From: JAXMAR01 sp046350295
Lineage (GTDB): Bacteria; Planctomycetota; Planctomycetia; Gemmatales; Gemmataceae
Direction: 5' to 3'
Length of the DNA stretch: 64,000 nt
Assembly: GCA_046350295.1 (NCBI GenBank)
Contig: JAXMAR010000003.1
Coordinates: 1-64,000, forward strand
The notes beneath the pieces were generated by a model, which was given only the letters and a program-made list of their open reading frames with translations, had not been told where the DNA came from and made no database searches. Positions 17,870 to 26,678 of the stretch are shown piece after piece. Positions within the stretch are counted from its first letter, which is position 1. Every line of letters begins with the position of its first letter. A program made the translations under genes and the position numbers.

Positions 17870-18075
17870 GGCGAATGTCGGCCGCCATACGCTGACGATC
17901 CGCGAATCGGTCAAGTGAGCAAAGGCGGCCGCGAATCCGATTTCGCGGCCGCCTTTGTCTTTTTTTCGCCTTTTGTCTAATCTCGGTCACACATCTCCCG
18001 CCGCGGTGGGTGGACACGCAGAGCTGGTAATCACCTCGGCGTCGCCCTCGCCTCCGTGGCCCCCGGCGCTGAGTG
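17870..18075 (+). repeat. Direct repeat copy 2 with orphan kinase 3' tail
   Basis: Second copy of the block at 16,205-16,400. It begins with codons for TLTIRESVK followed by TGA, an orphan copy of the kinase C-terminal residues with no kinase gene attached. It then carries the hairpin and the TCACACATCTCC/ACGCAGAGC flank up to 40 bases before the next gene. Copies in the same orientation could recombine and delete the BNR gene. Confidence 0.78.
17921..17964 (+). terminator. Strong intrinsic terminator
   Basis: A perfect 15-bp stem, AAAGGCGGCCGCGAA/TTCGCGGCCGCCTTT, with a 6-base loop, followed by GTCTTTTTTT. It ends the BNR transcript 80 bases after its stop. Confidence 0.9.
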
Positions 18076-18115
18076 ATTCTATTGAGAGTCCGCGTCCTAA
18101 CCCGGGAGTCCCCTC

Positions 18116-20149
18116 ATGCTGTCTTCGCTCCTGAGCTGGTTTCGTCCCCGCCGCGGCGCCGTTGTGAACCGGGGCGCTGGTCGCAAGAGGGCGAGCTGCA
18201 AACTGTTCCTGGAAATGCTGGAGGATCGCTGCGTGCCGAGCACCGTCCAGGGGCACGTCTTCAACGATGCCAACGGTAACGGCGTATTCGATGCGGGCGA
18301 GTCCGGGCTCGCCGGTTGGAAGGTCTTTCTGGATGGCCCCCAGTCGCTGCCCTTGGCGCCAAGCAACGTGCTCAATCCTGGCGAACCATTCTTGGTAACG
18401 GACGCCAACGGGGCCTATAGCTTCACGGATCTGCAGTCAACTTACTACTCGATTTCGCGCGTGTTGCAGCTTGATCAGCCGGGCGTCCCTGGGCGCTGGG
18501 TGGACACAACGGTGAGCACGCGTCGCAATCCGTTGCCCGCTTCGACCACAATCACCGGCGTCGATTTCGGCGTCCGCTACCAGCCCTTTGTGGGTGTCGC
18601 GCCGGCCGGGCCGGAGACGCTGGTCAACCAGACGACCGCCGGGCAACAGGGAGCCGGAACCTTCGGGGGTTACGAAACCGGAGTTGATTCTGTCTCGGCG
18701 GATGCGGCGGGAGACTATGTGGTTGCCTGGCGCACCGTTGTGCCCGGGGGAATGGACACGATCTTCGCCCGCGTTTTCAACGCTGACGGCACAGCGCGCA
18801 CCGGCGATGTCGCCGTGGCGACGTTCGCCGACAGCGCAAATTCGGGCGCCATGCCCAAGGTCGCAATGGCGGGCAACGCTGCCGACGGTGGCCGATTCAT
18901 GGTTTCGTGGCAAACTCGTGACGATGCGATAGGGGTCAATTCGATCTACGCGCAGACCTTCAGAGCCGACACCGGCGCCCCCGTGGGCAGCCTAATCACG
19001 GTGCTCGCGGGTAACGCCAGCACGACAGGCGGGCTGTACGGCATTGCCGCCGATACCTTTGGGGACTTCGTCATCACTTACCGCATAGAGACCGCAAAAG
19101 GGGGACGGGGGTTTGGGCCTCCCACCCTGATGGCGCAGCGCTATACATCGGGAGGGGTCGTCAATGGGTCCGCGATCACGTTCGCCACTCCCGGTTTGGA
19201 AAATGGGCTACAGAGCGTGGCCATGGCGGGCGCCGGCAACTTCGTGGTAGTGTGGGACGATATTGTCGGCAACCGCGGCGGCGTAGCTTCCACAGCCGTC
19301 TTCGCTCAGCAGTACACCTCCGCGGGCAAAGCATCCGGCAGCAAGATCACCGTCGCGACTGGGGGCACGACCGCCGCCACCGGGGAAACCTTGTTTTCGT
19401 CCGTGGCGATGAACGTGAATGGCCGGTTCGTTGTCACCTACGACCACAGCACTTTAGGGGGACGAGCCCAAATCTATAACGCGAACGGCACGCTCGCTGT
19501 CGGACCCGTTAATCTCGGCGATGTCGCGTTTGGGCTGCCCGCTTCGGTTGCCATGGACGCGGACGGCTTGGGGAACGCTACTTTCGTGTGGACCACGGCG
19601 CCGGGTGGATATGGACACCCCTGGGATGGCGAAGTGCATATGAGGCGTCTGCCCGCCGGTGCGACGACGCCGGATCCCGTGACGATCGCGAACAGGACGA
19701 CGCAAGGCCCGCAGTTCTCTCCAGGCGTGGCCGCCACCGGGAGTAACAGATTCGTTGTCGCGTGGCAAGGCTATGGCCCCAGTGATGACGCGGGAATCTA
19801 CGCCCAGCAGTTCGCACCCGTCGCATCGTATGTTGCGCCATCCGCCCCGCAGATCGGCTCCTTCGCGGCTGACGCCAACCCCACGGCGGGGGTACCGGTG
19901 ACGCTCACGGTCTCGAACATCACCGACGCCAACCCCAACAGCACCATCACTCAGGTCGCCTTCTACGAGGACACTAACAACGACGGCGTTCCAGACGTTC
20001 TGCTCGGCTATGGAGCCCAGACCAGCCCGGGCGTGTGGACCTTGAATTTCACCTTCTCCACCTCAGGCGCCCACAAGCTGTTCGCCCAGGCCCTGGATAG
20101 CTATGGGGTTCTCAGCGATCCGCTGGCGCTTGACCTTGACGTGGTTTGA
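18116..20149 (+). CDS. Large secreted protein with LEDRCVPS signal and SdrD/Cna-B-like domain
   Basis: 677 residues. The N-terminus has the planctomycete export/anchoring pattern LEMLEDRCVPS at about residues 33-43 after a basic, Arg-rich leader. Residues 45-135 are an SdrD-B/Cna-B-like domain (VFNDANGNGVFDAGESGLAGW, TDANGAYSFTDL). Residues about 150-590 are repeated propeller-like units with VAMAGxGxFVVxW and IYAQxF motifs, about 60-80 residues each. The C-terminus (about 590-677) resembles an Ig-like repeat with DTNNDGVPDVLLG, a calcium-binding-like pattern. It is expected at the cell surface or outside the cell. It stands alone. Confidence 0.83.
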   Translation: MLSSLLSWFRPRRGAVVNRGAGRKRASCKLFLEMLEDRCVPSTVQGHVFNDANGNGVFDAGESGLAGWKVFLDGPQSLPLAPSNVLNPGEPFLVTDANGAYSFTDLQSTYYSISRVLQLDQPGVPGRWVDTTVSTRRNPLPASTTITGVDFGVRYQPFVGVAPAGPETLVNQTTAGQQGAGTFGGYETGVDSVSADAAGDYVVAWRTVVPGGMDTIFARVFNADGTARTGDVAVATFADSANSGAMPKVAMAGNAADGGRFMVSWQTRDDAIGVNSIYAQTFRADTGAPVGSLITVLAGNASTTGGLYGIAADTFGDFVITYRIETAKGGRGFGPPTLMAQRYTSGGVVNGSAITFATPGLENGLQSVAMAGAGNFVVVWDDIVGNRGGVASTAVFAQQYTSAGKASGSKITVATGGTTAATGETLFSSVAMNVNGRFVVTYDHSTLGGRAQIYNANGTLAVGPVNLGDVAFGLPASVAMDADGLGNATFVWTTAPGGYGHPWDGEVHMRRLPAGATTPDPVTIANRTTQGPQFSPGVAATGSNRFVVAWQGYGPSDDAGIYAQQFAPVASYVAPSAPQIGSFAADANPTAGVPVTLTVSNITDANPNSTITQVAFYEDTNNDGVPDVLLGYGAQTSPGVWTLNFTFSTSGAHKLFAQALDSYGVLSDPLALDLDVV

Positions 20150-20155
20150 GTTTCG

Positions 20156-20181
20156 CGCGGGGTTGTGCGGACAACCCCGCG
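20156..20181 (+). terminator. Hairpin after the secreted protein gene
   Basis: A perfect 11-bp stem, CGCGGGGTTGT/ACAACCCCGCG, with a GCGG loop 7 bases after the stop. There is no T run, so termination is probable but not certain. Confidence 0.6.
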
Positions 20182-20405
20182 ATTCCCCACCCAGGCGCCG
20201 ACAAAACCCCAGTCACGTCCGGTCCAAGCCTCACCGGGACTCCGAAAGAGCTCGCTTGATGATCTCCCAACTCTCGTCTCCGCCTCCTCTCCGTCTCCGC
20301 GGTGAGAAAAGCGAGTTCGTTGGAAGCGGGCACGGGCCGTTCGTGACCGGAACGGCGATGCGCGGCGTGCAAGCCCGGTTGGGGACACAGTTTGCGCCTT
20401 GTCAC

Positions 20406-20438
20406 GTACTGGCCAAGCGTTTTTGAGTTGGCCAGTAC
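20406..20438 (+). repeat. Inverted repeat with internal T run
   Basis: GTACTGGCCAA/TTGGCCAGTAC, 11 bp perfect, around GCGTTTTTGAG. It lies in the gap before the small membrane protein gene. It could be a terminator-like hairpin or a dispersed repeat; no neighbour decides this. Confidence 0.45.
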
Positions 20439-20528
20439 GGGATTGATCGAGCAATCCCTGTGTCCGGGTTCTCTGCGTTCTCAGCGGTGAGAACGCGCGC
20501 CAAACCTTTTGAGCTTCCAGGAGGCGCC

Positions 20529-20927
20529 ATGTCTCGCACCTCGATCGCTGCGTCTCTTCTTGGCGGTGGTTTGGTCCTGTTCCTTCTTTACCGTGGTTGC
20601 GGTTCCAAGCTCGATCCCAGGTCCGGATTTCCGCTGAAGGATGCCGACGAGTGGCATGAAGCGCTCGACGCCGGCGGCCCCTGGATCGTTCGCCGCGGTC
20701 AGCCCACCGCCGAGCATGAGGTGATTTGCAAGAACGGCGTCCGCCTCTGCGCCATCACGGTCCTTCGCTACTGCGAACATCCCTGGCATGTGGAGTACAC
20801 GCCCGCGCCGCGCTGGACGCTCGACCGCCTGCCGCTCGTCGCGTCTTTCGACGGCGGTCGCTTGACGCTCTGGAGCGCTGCGACCGGAGACCAGGTCTGG
20901 CAAGGTGCGCATCACATCAACGACTGA
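20529..20927 (+). CDS. Small membrane-anchored protein, unknown function
   Basis: 132 residues from ATG 20529, which follows AGGAGGCGCC. Residues 6-22 (AASLLGGGLVLFLLYRG) are a membrane segment or uncleaved signal. The rest is soluble with a Trp- and Cys-containing core (CEHPWHVEYTPAPRW) and a C-terminal strand pattern SFDGGRLTLWSAATGDQVW that resembles one propeller blade. I do not recognise the family. It stands alone and converges on the TPR pair. Confidence 0.65.
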   Translation: MSRTSIAASLLGGGLVLFLLYRGCGSKLDPRSGFPLKDADEWHEALDAGGPWIVRRGQPTAEHEVICKNGVRLCAITVLRYCEHPWHVEYTPAPRWTLDRLPLVASFDGGRLTLWSAATGDQVWQGAHHIND

Positions 20928-20950
20928 ATCGGCGTGCGCGAATCTGCTGT

Positions 20951-21063
20951 GGCGGAAGTCGCCAGACTTCCGCCTGGCATTCCGCCTGACACTCGGAACT
21001 CTGGCGAGTTCCGCTACGCCTCGCCGCCAAAGACGAAGGGCCGCGGCATCGCGCCGCGGCCCT
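20951..21063. repeat. Cluster of three palindromes between convergent genes
   Basis: Three perfect hairpins lie in 113 bases: GGCGGAAGTC/GACTTCCGCC (20,951-20,974), CGGAACTC/GAGTTCCG (20,994-21,013) and AGGGCCGCGGC/GCCGCGGCCCT (21,037-21,063). The first two share a GGAA-TGGC-TTCC core typical of dispersed intergenic repeats in planctomycetes. The third probably serves as a bidirectional terminator for the convergent genes. Confidence 0.7.
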
Positions 21064-21104
21064 CATCGTTCGCGTCGTCGGCATTACGGAATTGCGTTTC
21101 TCCG

Positions 21105-21689
21105 TCACGCCGAACGACTTTCGATGGCCTCATGGAGCAAGTCTTCCACTTCTTCTGGAAAAGGCCCCTTGACATGGACGGAAAAGACTCGGCCGGAGGC
21201 CGATTCCAATAGCTGGGCTTGCTTTTTTTCTACCGCGGGCGTTTCTTGCCATTGCAGCAGGTCGAGCAGTTGCGACACGCAGCGCAGAAACTCCTGACGC
21301 TGACCCAATTGCGAAAGCGCCTTCGCCTGGCCAGTCAGACCCTCGATCAACAGTTGTCGTGCTCCCGTGACGGCCTCCGAAAAGAACTTGACGGAGGCGC
21401 GAGGATCGTCTTCCACCGAGTCGGCGAAATGGCCAAGCTCGATCGAGGCGGCGGGAGAACAAGGTGCGAATTCCGCCGCTTGCCCCAACGCCTTTTTCGC
21501 ATCGTCCAACGTGTGCATTGGCGTCTCCTGCAGTTGGACGAGGCTCGCCCACAAGATATGCAAGTGGGCGTTTCCGGGCCACGCTTCACGCATCCGATCG
21601 ACTTCGGCAAGGGCGTGGTCGTAGTCTTCCTTTTCCCAACGACGTGAAACCGTTGCCAGACGTTGCTTGAAAGTACGCGCGTTGCTCAT
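21105..21689 (-). CDS. TPR-like helical protein, unknown function
   Basis: 194 residues. The sequence is alpha-helical with tetratricopeptide-like repeats (WEKEDYDHALAEVDRMREAWPGNAHLHILWASLVQLQ; LDDAKKALGQAAEFAP; ASVKFFSEAVTGARQLL). No signal or membrane segment is seen, so it is cytosolic. The start overlaps the stop of the upstream 69-residue gene in an ATGA, meaning tight translational coupling. A protein-protein interaction role is inferred; no partner other than the small upstream protein is visible. Confidence 0.7.
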   Translation of the reverse strand: MSNARTFKQRLATVSRRWEKEDYDHALAEVDRMREAWPGNAHLHILWASLVQLQETPMHTLDDAKKALGQAAEFAPCSPAASIELGHFADSVEDDPRASVKFFSEAVTGARQLLIEGLTGQAKALSQLGQRQEFLRCVSQLLDLLQWQETPAVEKKQAQLLESASGRVFSVHVKGPFPEEVEDLLHEAIESRSA

Positions 21690-21895
21690 GACCTTCGTCC
21701 CTTTCCTTTCTGCCGCAGCCGCTGTGAATTCTCAATCAGTTTTTTCATCTGCCGCGCCTTGTTGTTCGGCGGCTTGGCGGCCGCGAGAGCTTTGATCTCT
21801 CCGTACGTCTTCGTGCCATAATCGGCGTGATACGACCGCGCCCTTTTGAGGCTGCCGGAGATCAGATCGTCAGCGATGTCCGCATCCTGTGGCAC
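21686..21895 (-). CDS. Small basic protein, coupled to the TPR gene
   Basis: 69 residues, with an acidic start (MPQDADIADDLISG) and a very basic C-terminal half (KPPNNKARQMKKLIENSQRLRQKGKGRRS). It is not a family I recognise. The ATGA overlap with the TPR protein gene shows they form one operon, and opposite charge within the protein suggests a binding partner or nucleic-acid contact, which is inference only. Confidence 0.6.
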   Translation of the reverse strand: MPQDADIADDLISGSLKRARSYHADYGTKTYGEIKALAAAKPPNNKARQMKKLIENSQRLRQKGKGRRS

Positions 21896-22053
21896 GTTTT
21901 ATCCTACCATGGCTTTGCCCTTTCATGACCGCCCGATCCTAGGGCTCACGTACGTCGGAAGGGGGCGCCTTCCACAACAATCTCGCCGCGTGACTCCCGT
22001 CGAGCAGTCGTCCGCGGCAGACCCGTCCGTCAAGCGCGGCCGTGTCCACCAGC

Positions 22054-24222
22054 CTAATCCTTCAACTCCCGAATAAACAGATTCGCGAACTGCACCGCGT
22101 CCCCATGATGCTGCAGCGCGATCGGTCCGCGCGGCGCCACGCCCGGCAGCTGGGCGTTCTCGATCACCGTCTTGCCGTTCAAGACTACTGTCAACCGGTC
22201 CCCCTTCATCGTGATGTGGAAGCGGTTCCACTGGCCGAGCGGCTTGTCGGCCCGTTCCTTCGGCGTCACCCCCTTGCGGACCTCGGCGGACATCTTCGGG
22301 TCGGTGCGGTAGCCGTAGACTTCACCCGAGCCGATGGGCCAGCACCACATGTTGACCTGGCTCTTGGAGCTGCCGCGCAGGTAGATGCCGGAGTCGCCCG
22401 CGTCGTCGACCTCCACCATCTTCGGCTTGCCGGCGTCGTCCTTCGCCTCCTCGCCGCTGGGGAGGATGACAGGCCGCAGCGTCTTCTTCGGCTTGGCGGG
22501 GAAGCGCCAGTCGACGATCATCTCGAAGTCGCCGTATTCCTTTTCGCTCCAGAGGTCGGTCCCCTTGCCGTTGTAATCGAGCATGAAGTCGCGCGGGTTC
22601 CAGGCGCCCTTGTTCTTCGGGTCGGCCTTCCAGCCGTCGAGGTTGAGGCCGGTGTAGATGCTCTTGAAGCCCTTGTCGACGTCCGCGATCTCCTCTGGCC
22701 GTGGGTTCTTGGTCGGCAGTTCCTTGATCTTCAGGTTCTTGAAGTGACATTCGGAGCCTTCGGATTCGAGGGCGAGGTAGCCCTTGCGCGGGTTGCAGCT
22801 ATGCACGCCGCTGACGATCTTGCCGTTGACCGCCAGCTTGATGGCGCCATCGTTCCCTTCGACACGGTAGTGGTTCCATTCGCCGGCGCCCTTGGTGCGG
22901 TTCTCGCTGGGGAGGCAGCGGTCCCAGCCGTTGGGATGGGGGCGGTCCGGTTTGCACTTGGCGCCCCAGATGCTGAAGATGTCCCCCTGGCTGGTGTAGA
23001 AGCCGGGCTTCTCCAGGTTCACGAGCACCTGCACCTCGATGCCGCGCGTGTAGCCGGTGCCGACCGCGGGGATCGGGTCGCCCCACACAAAAAGTCCGGA
23101 GTTGCCAACCGCGGTGATCGGCTTGGGCATGTGCTTCCACTCGAACTCCATGATGAAGTTCTCGTACTGCTTGTCCGTCCGCAAAAATCCGGTCGGGCGG
23201 CCCGTGGTGATGATCATGCCGTCGCGGACGAAGAAGGTGCTCTTGTCGCAGTTGACGTTGACCCAGCCGGTCAGGTCCTTGCCGTTGAACATGTCGCGGA
23301 AGCCTTCGTCGACGTCGCAGCAGGTCGGGTCGGCGTCCTGCCAGCGCTTCCAGGCCAGCCCGGGCTTGTCGACGCGGAATTGCACGAGGCGTTTGCCGTC
23401 GACCTCGGTGACGTAAACCGTGCGCCCATCCTTGCCGCCGAAGCAGATGTTGGACGGCTTCGTGCCCAGGACGTCGATCTCGCGCAGCACCTTGCCTTCG
23501 GGAGAGAGGACGGCGACCGTTCCCTTGCCGTGCCGCGTGATGTAGAGGTTCCCCTCGACGTCGGCGCGCATGCCGTCGAAGCCATGGTCGGGGAACTTGG
23601 CGAGGAGGCGCTTGTCCTTGATGGAGCCGTCTTTATCGATGGCGAACGCCCAGACGTTGCGCTGCACGCTCTCGTTGACATAGAGCGTTTTGCCGTCCGG
23701 GCTGACCTCGATGCCGTTGGTCGTCCCCATGTCCTTCGCGATGAGGTGCGTCTTACCCGCCTTGTCGATGCGCCAGAGCTGGCCGGTGCTCTTGGCCCAG
23801 CTCGGATCGCTGGCGTAGAGGTCGCCATTGGGATGGATCGCGAGGTCGTTGGGCTGGTTCATGCGGTCGTCGTGGGCGTAGACGCTGATCTTCTTCGTTT
23901 TCGGGTCGATCTTGAGGACGTTGTGCCCGACGTAATCGGCGACGTACATGAAGCCGGCGGGATCGAAGACGATGCCGTTGCCGGTGCTCTTGCCGGGGAG
24001 GGTGACGAAGACGGAAGCGTGACCATCGGGCGTCACTTTGCCGATGGTCTGCTCCTTGTCGAGGTTGACGGCGTAGACGTTGCCGTCCTTGTCGCAGTTG
24101 GGCCCTTCGATGCCGGGGGTCCAGATGTCCTTGGTGAACGGGGTGGCGACGAAGAGCTTTTCCTTTTCGCCGGCGAGGGCGGGAGCGGCGAGGAGCAGGG
24201 CCAAGAGCGGCAGGGAGCGCAT
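22054..24222 (-). CDS. Secreted SMP-30-like propeller fused to two DUF1080 domains
   Basis: 722 residues from ATG 24,222, chosen for its signal peptide (RSLPLLALLLAAPALAG) and AGAGGA upstream. Residues about 25-290 are a gluconolactonase/SMP-30-like six-bladed propeller (GNGIVFDPAGFMYVADYVGHNVLKID, MNQPNDLAIHPNGDLYASDPSW, TTNGIEVSPDGKTLYVNES). Two DUF1080 (3-keto-disaccharide hydrolase-like, concanavalin-like) domains follow, about 305-510 (GFRDMFNGKDLTGW) and 520-722 (GFKSIYTGLNLDGW). Known relatives act on sugars in the planctomycete periplasm. The fusion points to sequential action on one carbohydrate substrate, which is inference. It is divergent from the DUF1559 pair. Confidence 0.87.
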   Translation of the reverse strand: MRSLPLLALLLAAPALAGEKEKLFVATPFTKDIWTPGIEGPNCDKDGNVYAVNLDKEQTIGKVTPDGHASVFVTLPGKSTGNGIVFDPAGFMYVADYVGHNVLKIDPKTKKISVYAHDDRMNQPNDLAIHPNGDLYASDPSWAKSTGQLWRIDKAGKTHLIAKDMGTTNGIEVSPDGKTLYVNESVQRNVWAFAIDKDGSIKDKRLLAKFPDHGFDGMRADVEGNLYITRHGKGTVAVLSPEGKVLREIDVLGTKPSNICFGGKDGRTVYVTEVDGKRLVQFRVDKPGLAWKRWQDADPTCCDVDEGFRDMFNGKDLTGWVNVNCDKSTFFVRDGMIITTGRPTGFLRTDKQYENFIMEFEWKHMPKPITAVGNSGLFVWGDPIPAVGTGYTRGIEVQVLVNLEKPGFYTSQGDIFSIWGAKCKPDRPHPNGWDRCLPSENRTKGAGEWNHYRVEGNDGAIKLAVNGKIVSGVHSCNPRKGYLALESEGSECHFKNLKIKELPTKNPRPEEIADVDKGFKSIYTGLNLDGWKADPKNKGAWNPRDFMLDYNGKGTDLWSEKEYGDFEMIVDWRFPAKPKKTLRPVILPSGEEAKDDAGKPKMVEVDDAGDSGIYLRGSSKSQVNMWCWPIGSGEVYGYRTDPKMSAEVRKGVTPKERADKPLGQWNRFHITMKGDRLTVVLNGKTVIENAQLPGVAPRGPIALQHHGDAVQFANLFIRELKD

Positions 24223-24438
24223 GGGGGTGTCCTCTCGGATGACGTTTGCGGTGTAATCCGCAGGGTACGGCAGCGCATGGCCCAGGGCAAGCGTTTTGTA
24301 GGGAGGGAGGACGTTGCGTTCCCGGTAAGTGCGACCAAGCGAGCTTTCCACTTCAGCCCGGGCTTAGCTTCCAATGAAAAACGCGCTCGACGCCGCAGCG
24401 TGTCGAACGAAGATTCTCGGGTTTTTTGTTTTTTCTAA

Positions 24439-24467
24439 TTGACAGGCGCCATCAAGGCGTTTAGCCT
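24439..24467 (+). promoter_or_regulatory. Promoter of the first DUF1559 gene
   Basis: TTGACA (24,439-24,444) and TAGCCT (24,462-24,467) with 17-base spacing, about 185 bases upstream of the ATG. The second DUF1559 gene has the same arrangement at nearly the same distance, which supports both calls. The long leader between promoter and ATG carries no gene that I can see. Confidence 0.65.
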
Positions 24468-24653
24468 GTGCGATGTATTAGGATTTACAAATCTTTTTGC
24501 GTTCCGGAGTCAGTGAATTAGTAGGTTTATTCATTTGTGTCTTGGGGATATGGGTTTTCTAAACGCGAAAACCTGAGTTCTCATGATTATCGGGCCTGTG
24601 GTGAGGCGGCGTCCGCCACAGTGTGGTCTTTCTCATTTTTTCTGGAGGTTCTC

Positions 24654-25424
24654 ATGGTCAGTCCGTCACGTCGACGAAAGGGCTTCACCCTCATTGAACT
24701 TCTCGTCGTGATAGCGATCATTGCTATCCTGATTTCCCTGCTCGTTCCCGCGGTGCAAAAAGTCCGCGAAGCGGCGGCTCGGACGCAGTCTCTGAACAAC
24801 TTGCGGCAGATCGCCATCGGCCTGCACAACTACCACGACCAGCGTAAAGCCTTCCCCCTGGCGTTCAACAACACCGGCGTGGGCGGCTCGAACAACTGGA
24901 TCCGCGCCATCCTGCCCAACATCGAGCAACTGAAAACCACGCCGTCCAACACCATGCTTACGGTGTTCATCGATCCGGGCGATCCCAACAACGGCAAGGT
25001 CTACTCGAACTCCTACGGCCTCACCAGCTACCTGGCCGTGGTGGGCAACGGCAACAACACCTATTCCAACCGGGGCATCATCTGCTCGACCAAGGTCGCC
25101 ATGGCTCACATCACCGACGGCACGAGCAACACGCTCATGGTCGGGCCCAGGCCTCCCACCGCCGACAGCTACTGGGGCTGGTGGGATTCCACGGCGTTTC
25201 AGGACGTCGCGCAGTCGGTGGGGACCGGCGCCACGTACGGCTATCATCAGGGCAACCCGGCCAGCACCTCCGACATTTACGCGTTCTGGCACTACAGCCC
25301 CAGCGGCGGATGTTGGGCGCTTGGCGACGCCTCCGTGCGCATCATCTCCTACAACGCGAGCGCATTGCTTCCAAACGCGGCGACGCGAGCCGGCGGCGAG
25401 GCGAGCGTCAACTTCGACAATTGA
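24654..25424 (+). CDS. DUF1559 pseudopilin-like protein, copy A
   Basis: 256 residues from ATG 24,654, preceded by TGGAGGTTCTC. Residues 9-40 are the type IV prepilin signal: a short basic leader, cleavage after Gly in KGFTLIELLVVIAIIAILISLLVPAVQ, and Glu at position 5 of the mature protein. The DUF1559 body follows (AARTQSLNNLRQIAIGLHNYHDQ). The C-terminus has WALGDASVRIISYN in place of the usual H-x9-DG-S motif. Such proteins are very numerous in planctomycetes and thought to form surface or periplasmic pseudopilus-like structures. About 10 residues differ from copy B outside the leader. Confidence 0.93.
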   Translation: MVSPSRRRKGFTLIELLVVIAIIAILISLLVPAVQKVREAAARTQSLNNLRQIAIGLHNYHDQRKAFPLAFNNTGVGGSNNWIRAILPNIEQLKTTPSNTMLTVFIDPGDPNNGKVYSNSYGLTSYLAVVGNGNNTYSNRGIICSTKVAMAHITDGTSNTLMVGPRPPTADSYWGWWDSTAFQDVAQSVGTGATYGYHQGNPASTSDIYAFWHYSPSGGCWALGDASVRIISYNASALLPNAATRAGGEASVNFDN

Positions 25425-25435
25425 CGGCTGGCAAC

Positions 25436-25456
25436 GGGAGGAGTGGCCCTCCTCCC
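25436..25456 (+). terminator. Hairpin after DUF1559 copy A
   Basis: GGGAGGAG/CTCCTCCC, 8 bp, loop TGGCC, 11 bases after the stop, followed by CTTCTT. The T run is weak. Confidence 0.6.
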
Positions 25457-25615
25457 CTTCTTACCCGATCTTTGAGGAGGCACGACTGAAGCCGATAGCA
25501 CGAACCGGATCGCTCCCGACTACAACGCCGCCGGGCCGCTCGTGAGACTCAAGCGCAACGCAGCAGCCTTCATCACTTCTCATTTGGCTATGGTGCCAAT
25601 TTTTTCGCTTTTTCA

Positions 25616-25644
25616 TTGACAACCGCTTTTTGCCTTTGTACGAT
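25616..25644 (+). promoter_or_regulatory. Promoter of the second DUF1559 gene
   Basis: TTGACA (25,616-25,621) and TACGAT (25,639-25,644) with 17-base spacing, about 185 bases upstream of the ATG, matching the layout of copy A. Confidence 0.7.
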
Positions 25645-25832
25645 CCTCTCCATCGGCGAATTGATCTAAGAATCCTCTCCTAATCTAGATCGTTGGAAGC
25701 CGTTCCACGGCTGGATTTTCATCGACTCTTCACAGAGTGTGTTTCCTCAGGTTACGCGTTTTTTGCCCGGGCCGGATGGTTTTCCCTTTCGGCTTCTGGG
25801 TATTCTTTGTTCTTCTTCTTGGAGGTTCTCGC

Positions 25833-26603
25833 ATGAAAGGTTCGTTCTTTCGACGACGGGGTTTCACCCTCATCGAACTTCTCGTCGTGATCGCGATCAT
25901 CGCCATCCTGATCTCGCTGCTGGTTCCGGCGGTGCAGAAGGTCCGTGAGGCTGCCGCGCGCACGCAGTCTCTGAACAATCTGCGGCAGATTGCCATCGGC
26001 CTGCACAATTACCATGACCAGCGCAAAGCCTTTCCGCTGGCGTTCAACAACACCGCCGTGGGTGGGTCGAACAACTGGATCCGCGCCATCCTGCCCAACA
26101 TCGAGCAGCTGAAAACCACGCCGTCCAACGCCATGCTCTCGGTCTTCATCGATCCGGGTGATCCCAACAACGGCAAGGTCTACTCGAACTCTTACGGTCT
26201 CACCAGCTACCTGGCGGTCGTTGGCGACGGCAACAATACCTATTCCAATCGCGGCATCATCTGCTCGACCAAGGTCGCCATGGCCCATATCACCGACGGC
26301 ACGAGCAACACCCTCATGGTCGGCCCCCGGCCTCCGACATCCGACAGCTACTGGGGCTGGTGGGATTCGACGGCGTTTCAGGATGTCGCGCAGTCGGTGG
26401 GGACCGGCGCCACGTACGGCTATCATCAGGGTAACCCGGCGAGCACCTCCGACATTTACGGCTTCTGGCACTACAGCCCTAGCGGGGGCTGCTGGGCCCT
26501 GGGCGACGCCTCCGTGCGCATCATCTCCTACAACGCCAGCGCTTTGCTCCCGAACGCGGCATCGCGGGCGGGTGGCGAGTCTTCCGTGAATTTCGACAGC
26601 TAA
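25833..26603 (+). CDS. DUF1559 pseudopilin-like protein, copy B
   Basis: 256 residues from ATG 25,833, with GGAGGTTCTC before it. The protein is roughly 96 percent identical to copy A from the prepilin signal onward; the differences are conservative (for example TMLTVF versus AMLSVF, TADSY versus TSDSY, AFWHY versus GFWHY). Only the first eight residues (MKGSFFRR versus MVSPSRRRK) and the leaders differ freely. The pair arose by a recent tandem duplication. It has its own promoter and terminator, so dosage or independent control may be the benefit. A lipoprotein gene follows, a pairing often seen in this phylum. Confidence 0.93.
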   Translation: MKGSFFRRRGFTLIELLVVIAIIAILISLLVPAVQKVREAAARTQSLNNLRQIAIGLHNYHDQRKAFPLAFNNTAVGGSNNWIRAILPNIEQLKTTPSNAMLSVFIDPGDPNNGKVYSNSYGLTSYLAVVGDGNNTYSNRGIICSTKVAMAHITDGTSNTLMVGPRPPTSDSYWGWWDSTAFQDVAQSVGTGATYGYHQGNPASTSDIYGFWHYSPSGGCWALGDASVRIISYNASALLPNAASRAGGESSVNFDS

Positions 26604-26622
26604 GAGCAGACGCCACGACGTC

Positions 26623-26648
26623 GAGGACGAGGGCAGCCTCGTCCTCGC
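26623..26648 (+). terminator. Terminator after DUF1559 copy B
   Basis: CGAGGACGAGG/CCTCGTCCTCG, 11 bp perfect, loop GCAG, then CTTGTTTC. Starts 20 bases after the stop. Confidence 0.75.
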
Positions 26649-26678
26649 TTGTTTCACCTCCACTTCCACGAGTTCCAC

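Noticed and set aside
22042..24438. 798-codon plus-strand open frame opposite the DUF1080 gene
   Set aside because: It is the antisense shadow of a well-supported gene. The high GC keeps several frames open, and the predicted protein has shadow composition with no domain.
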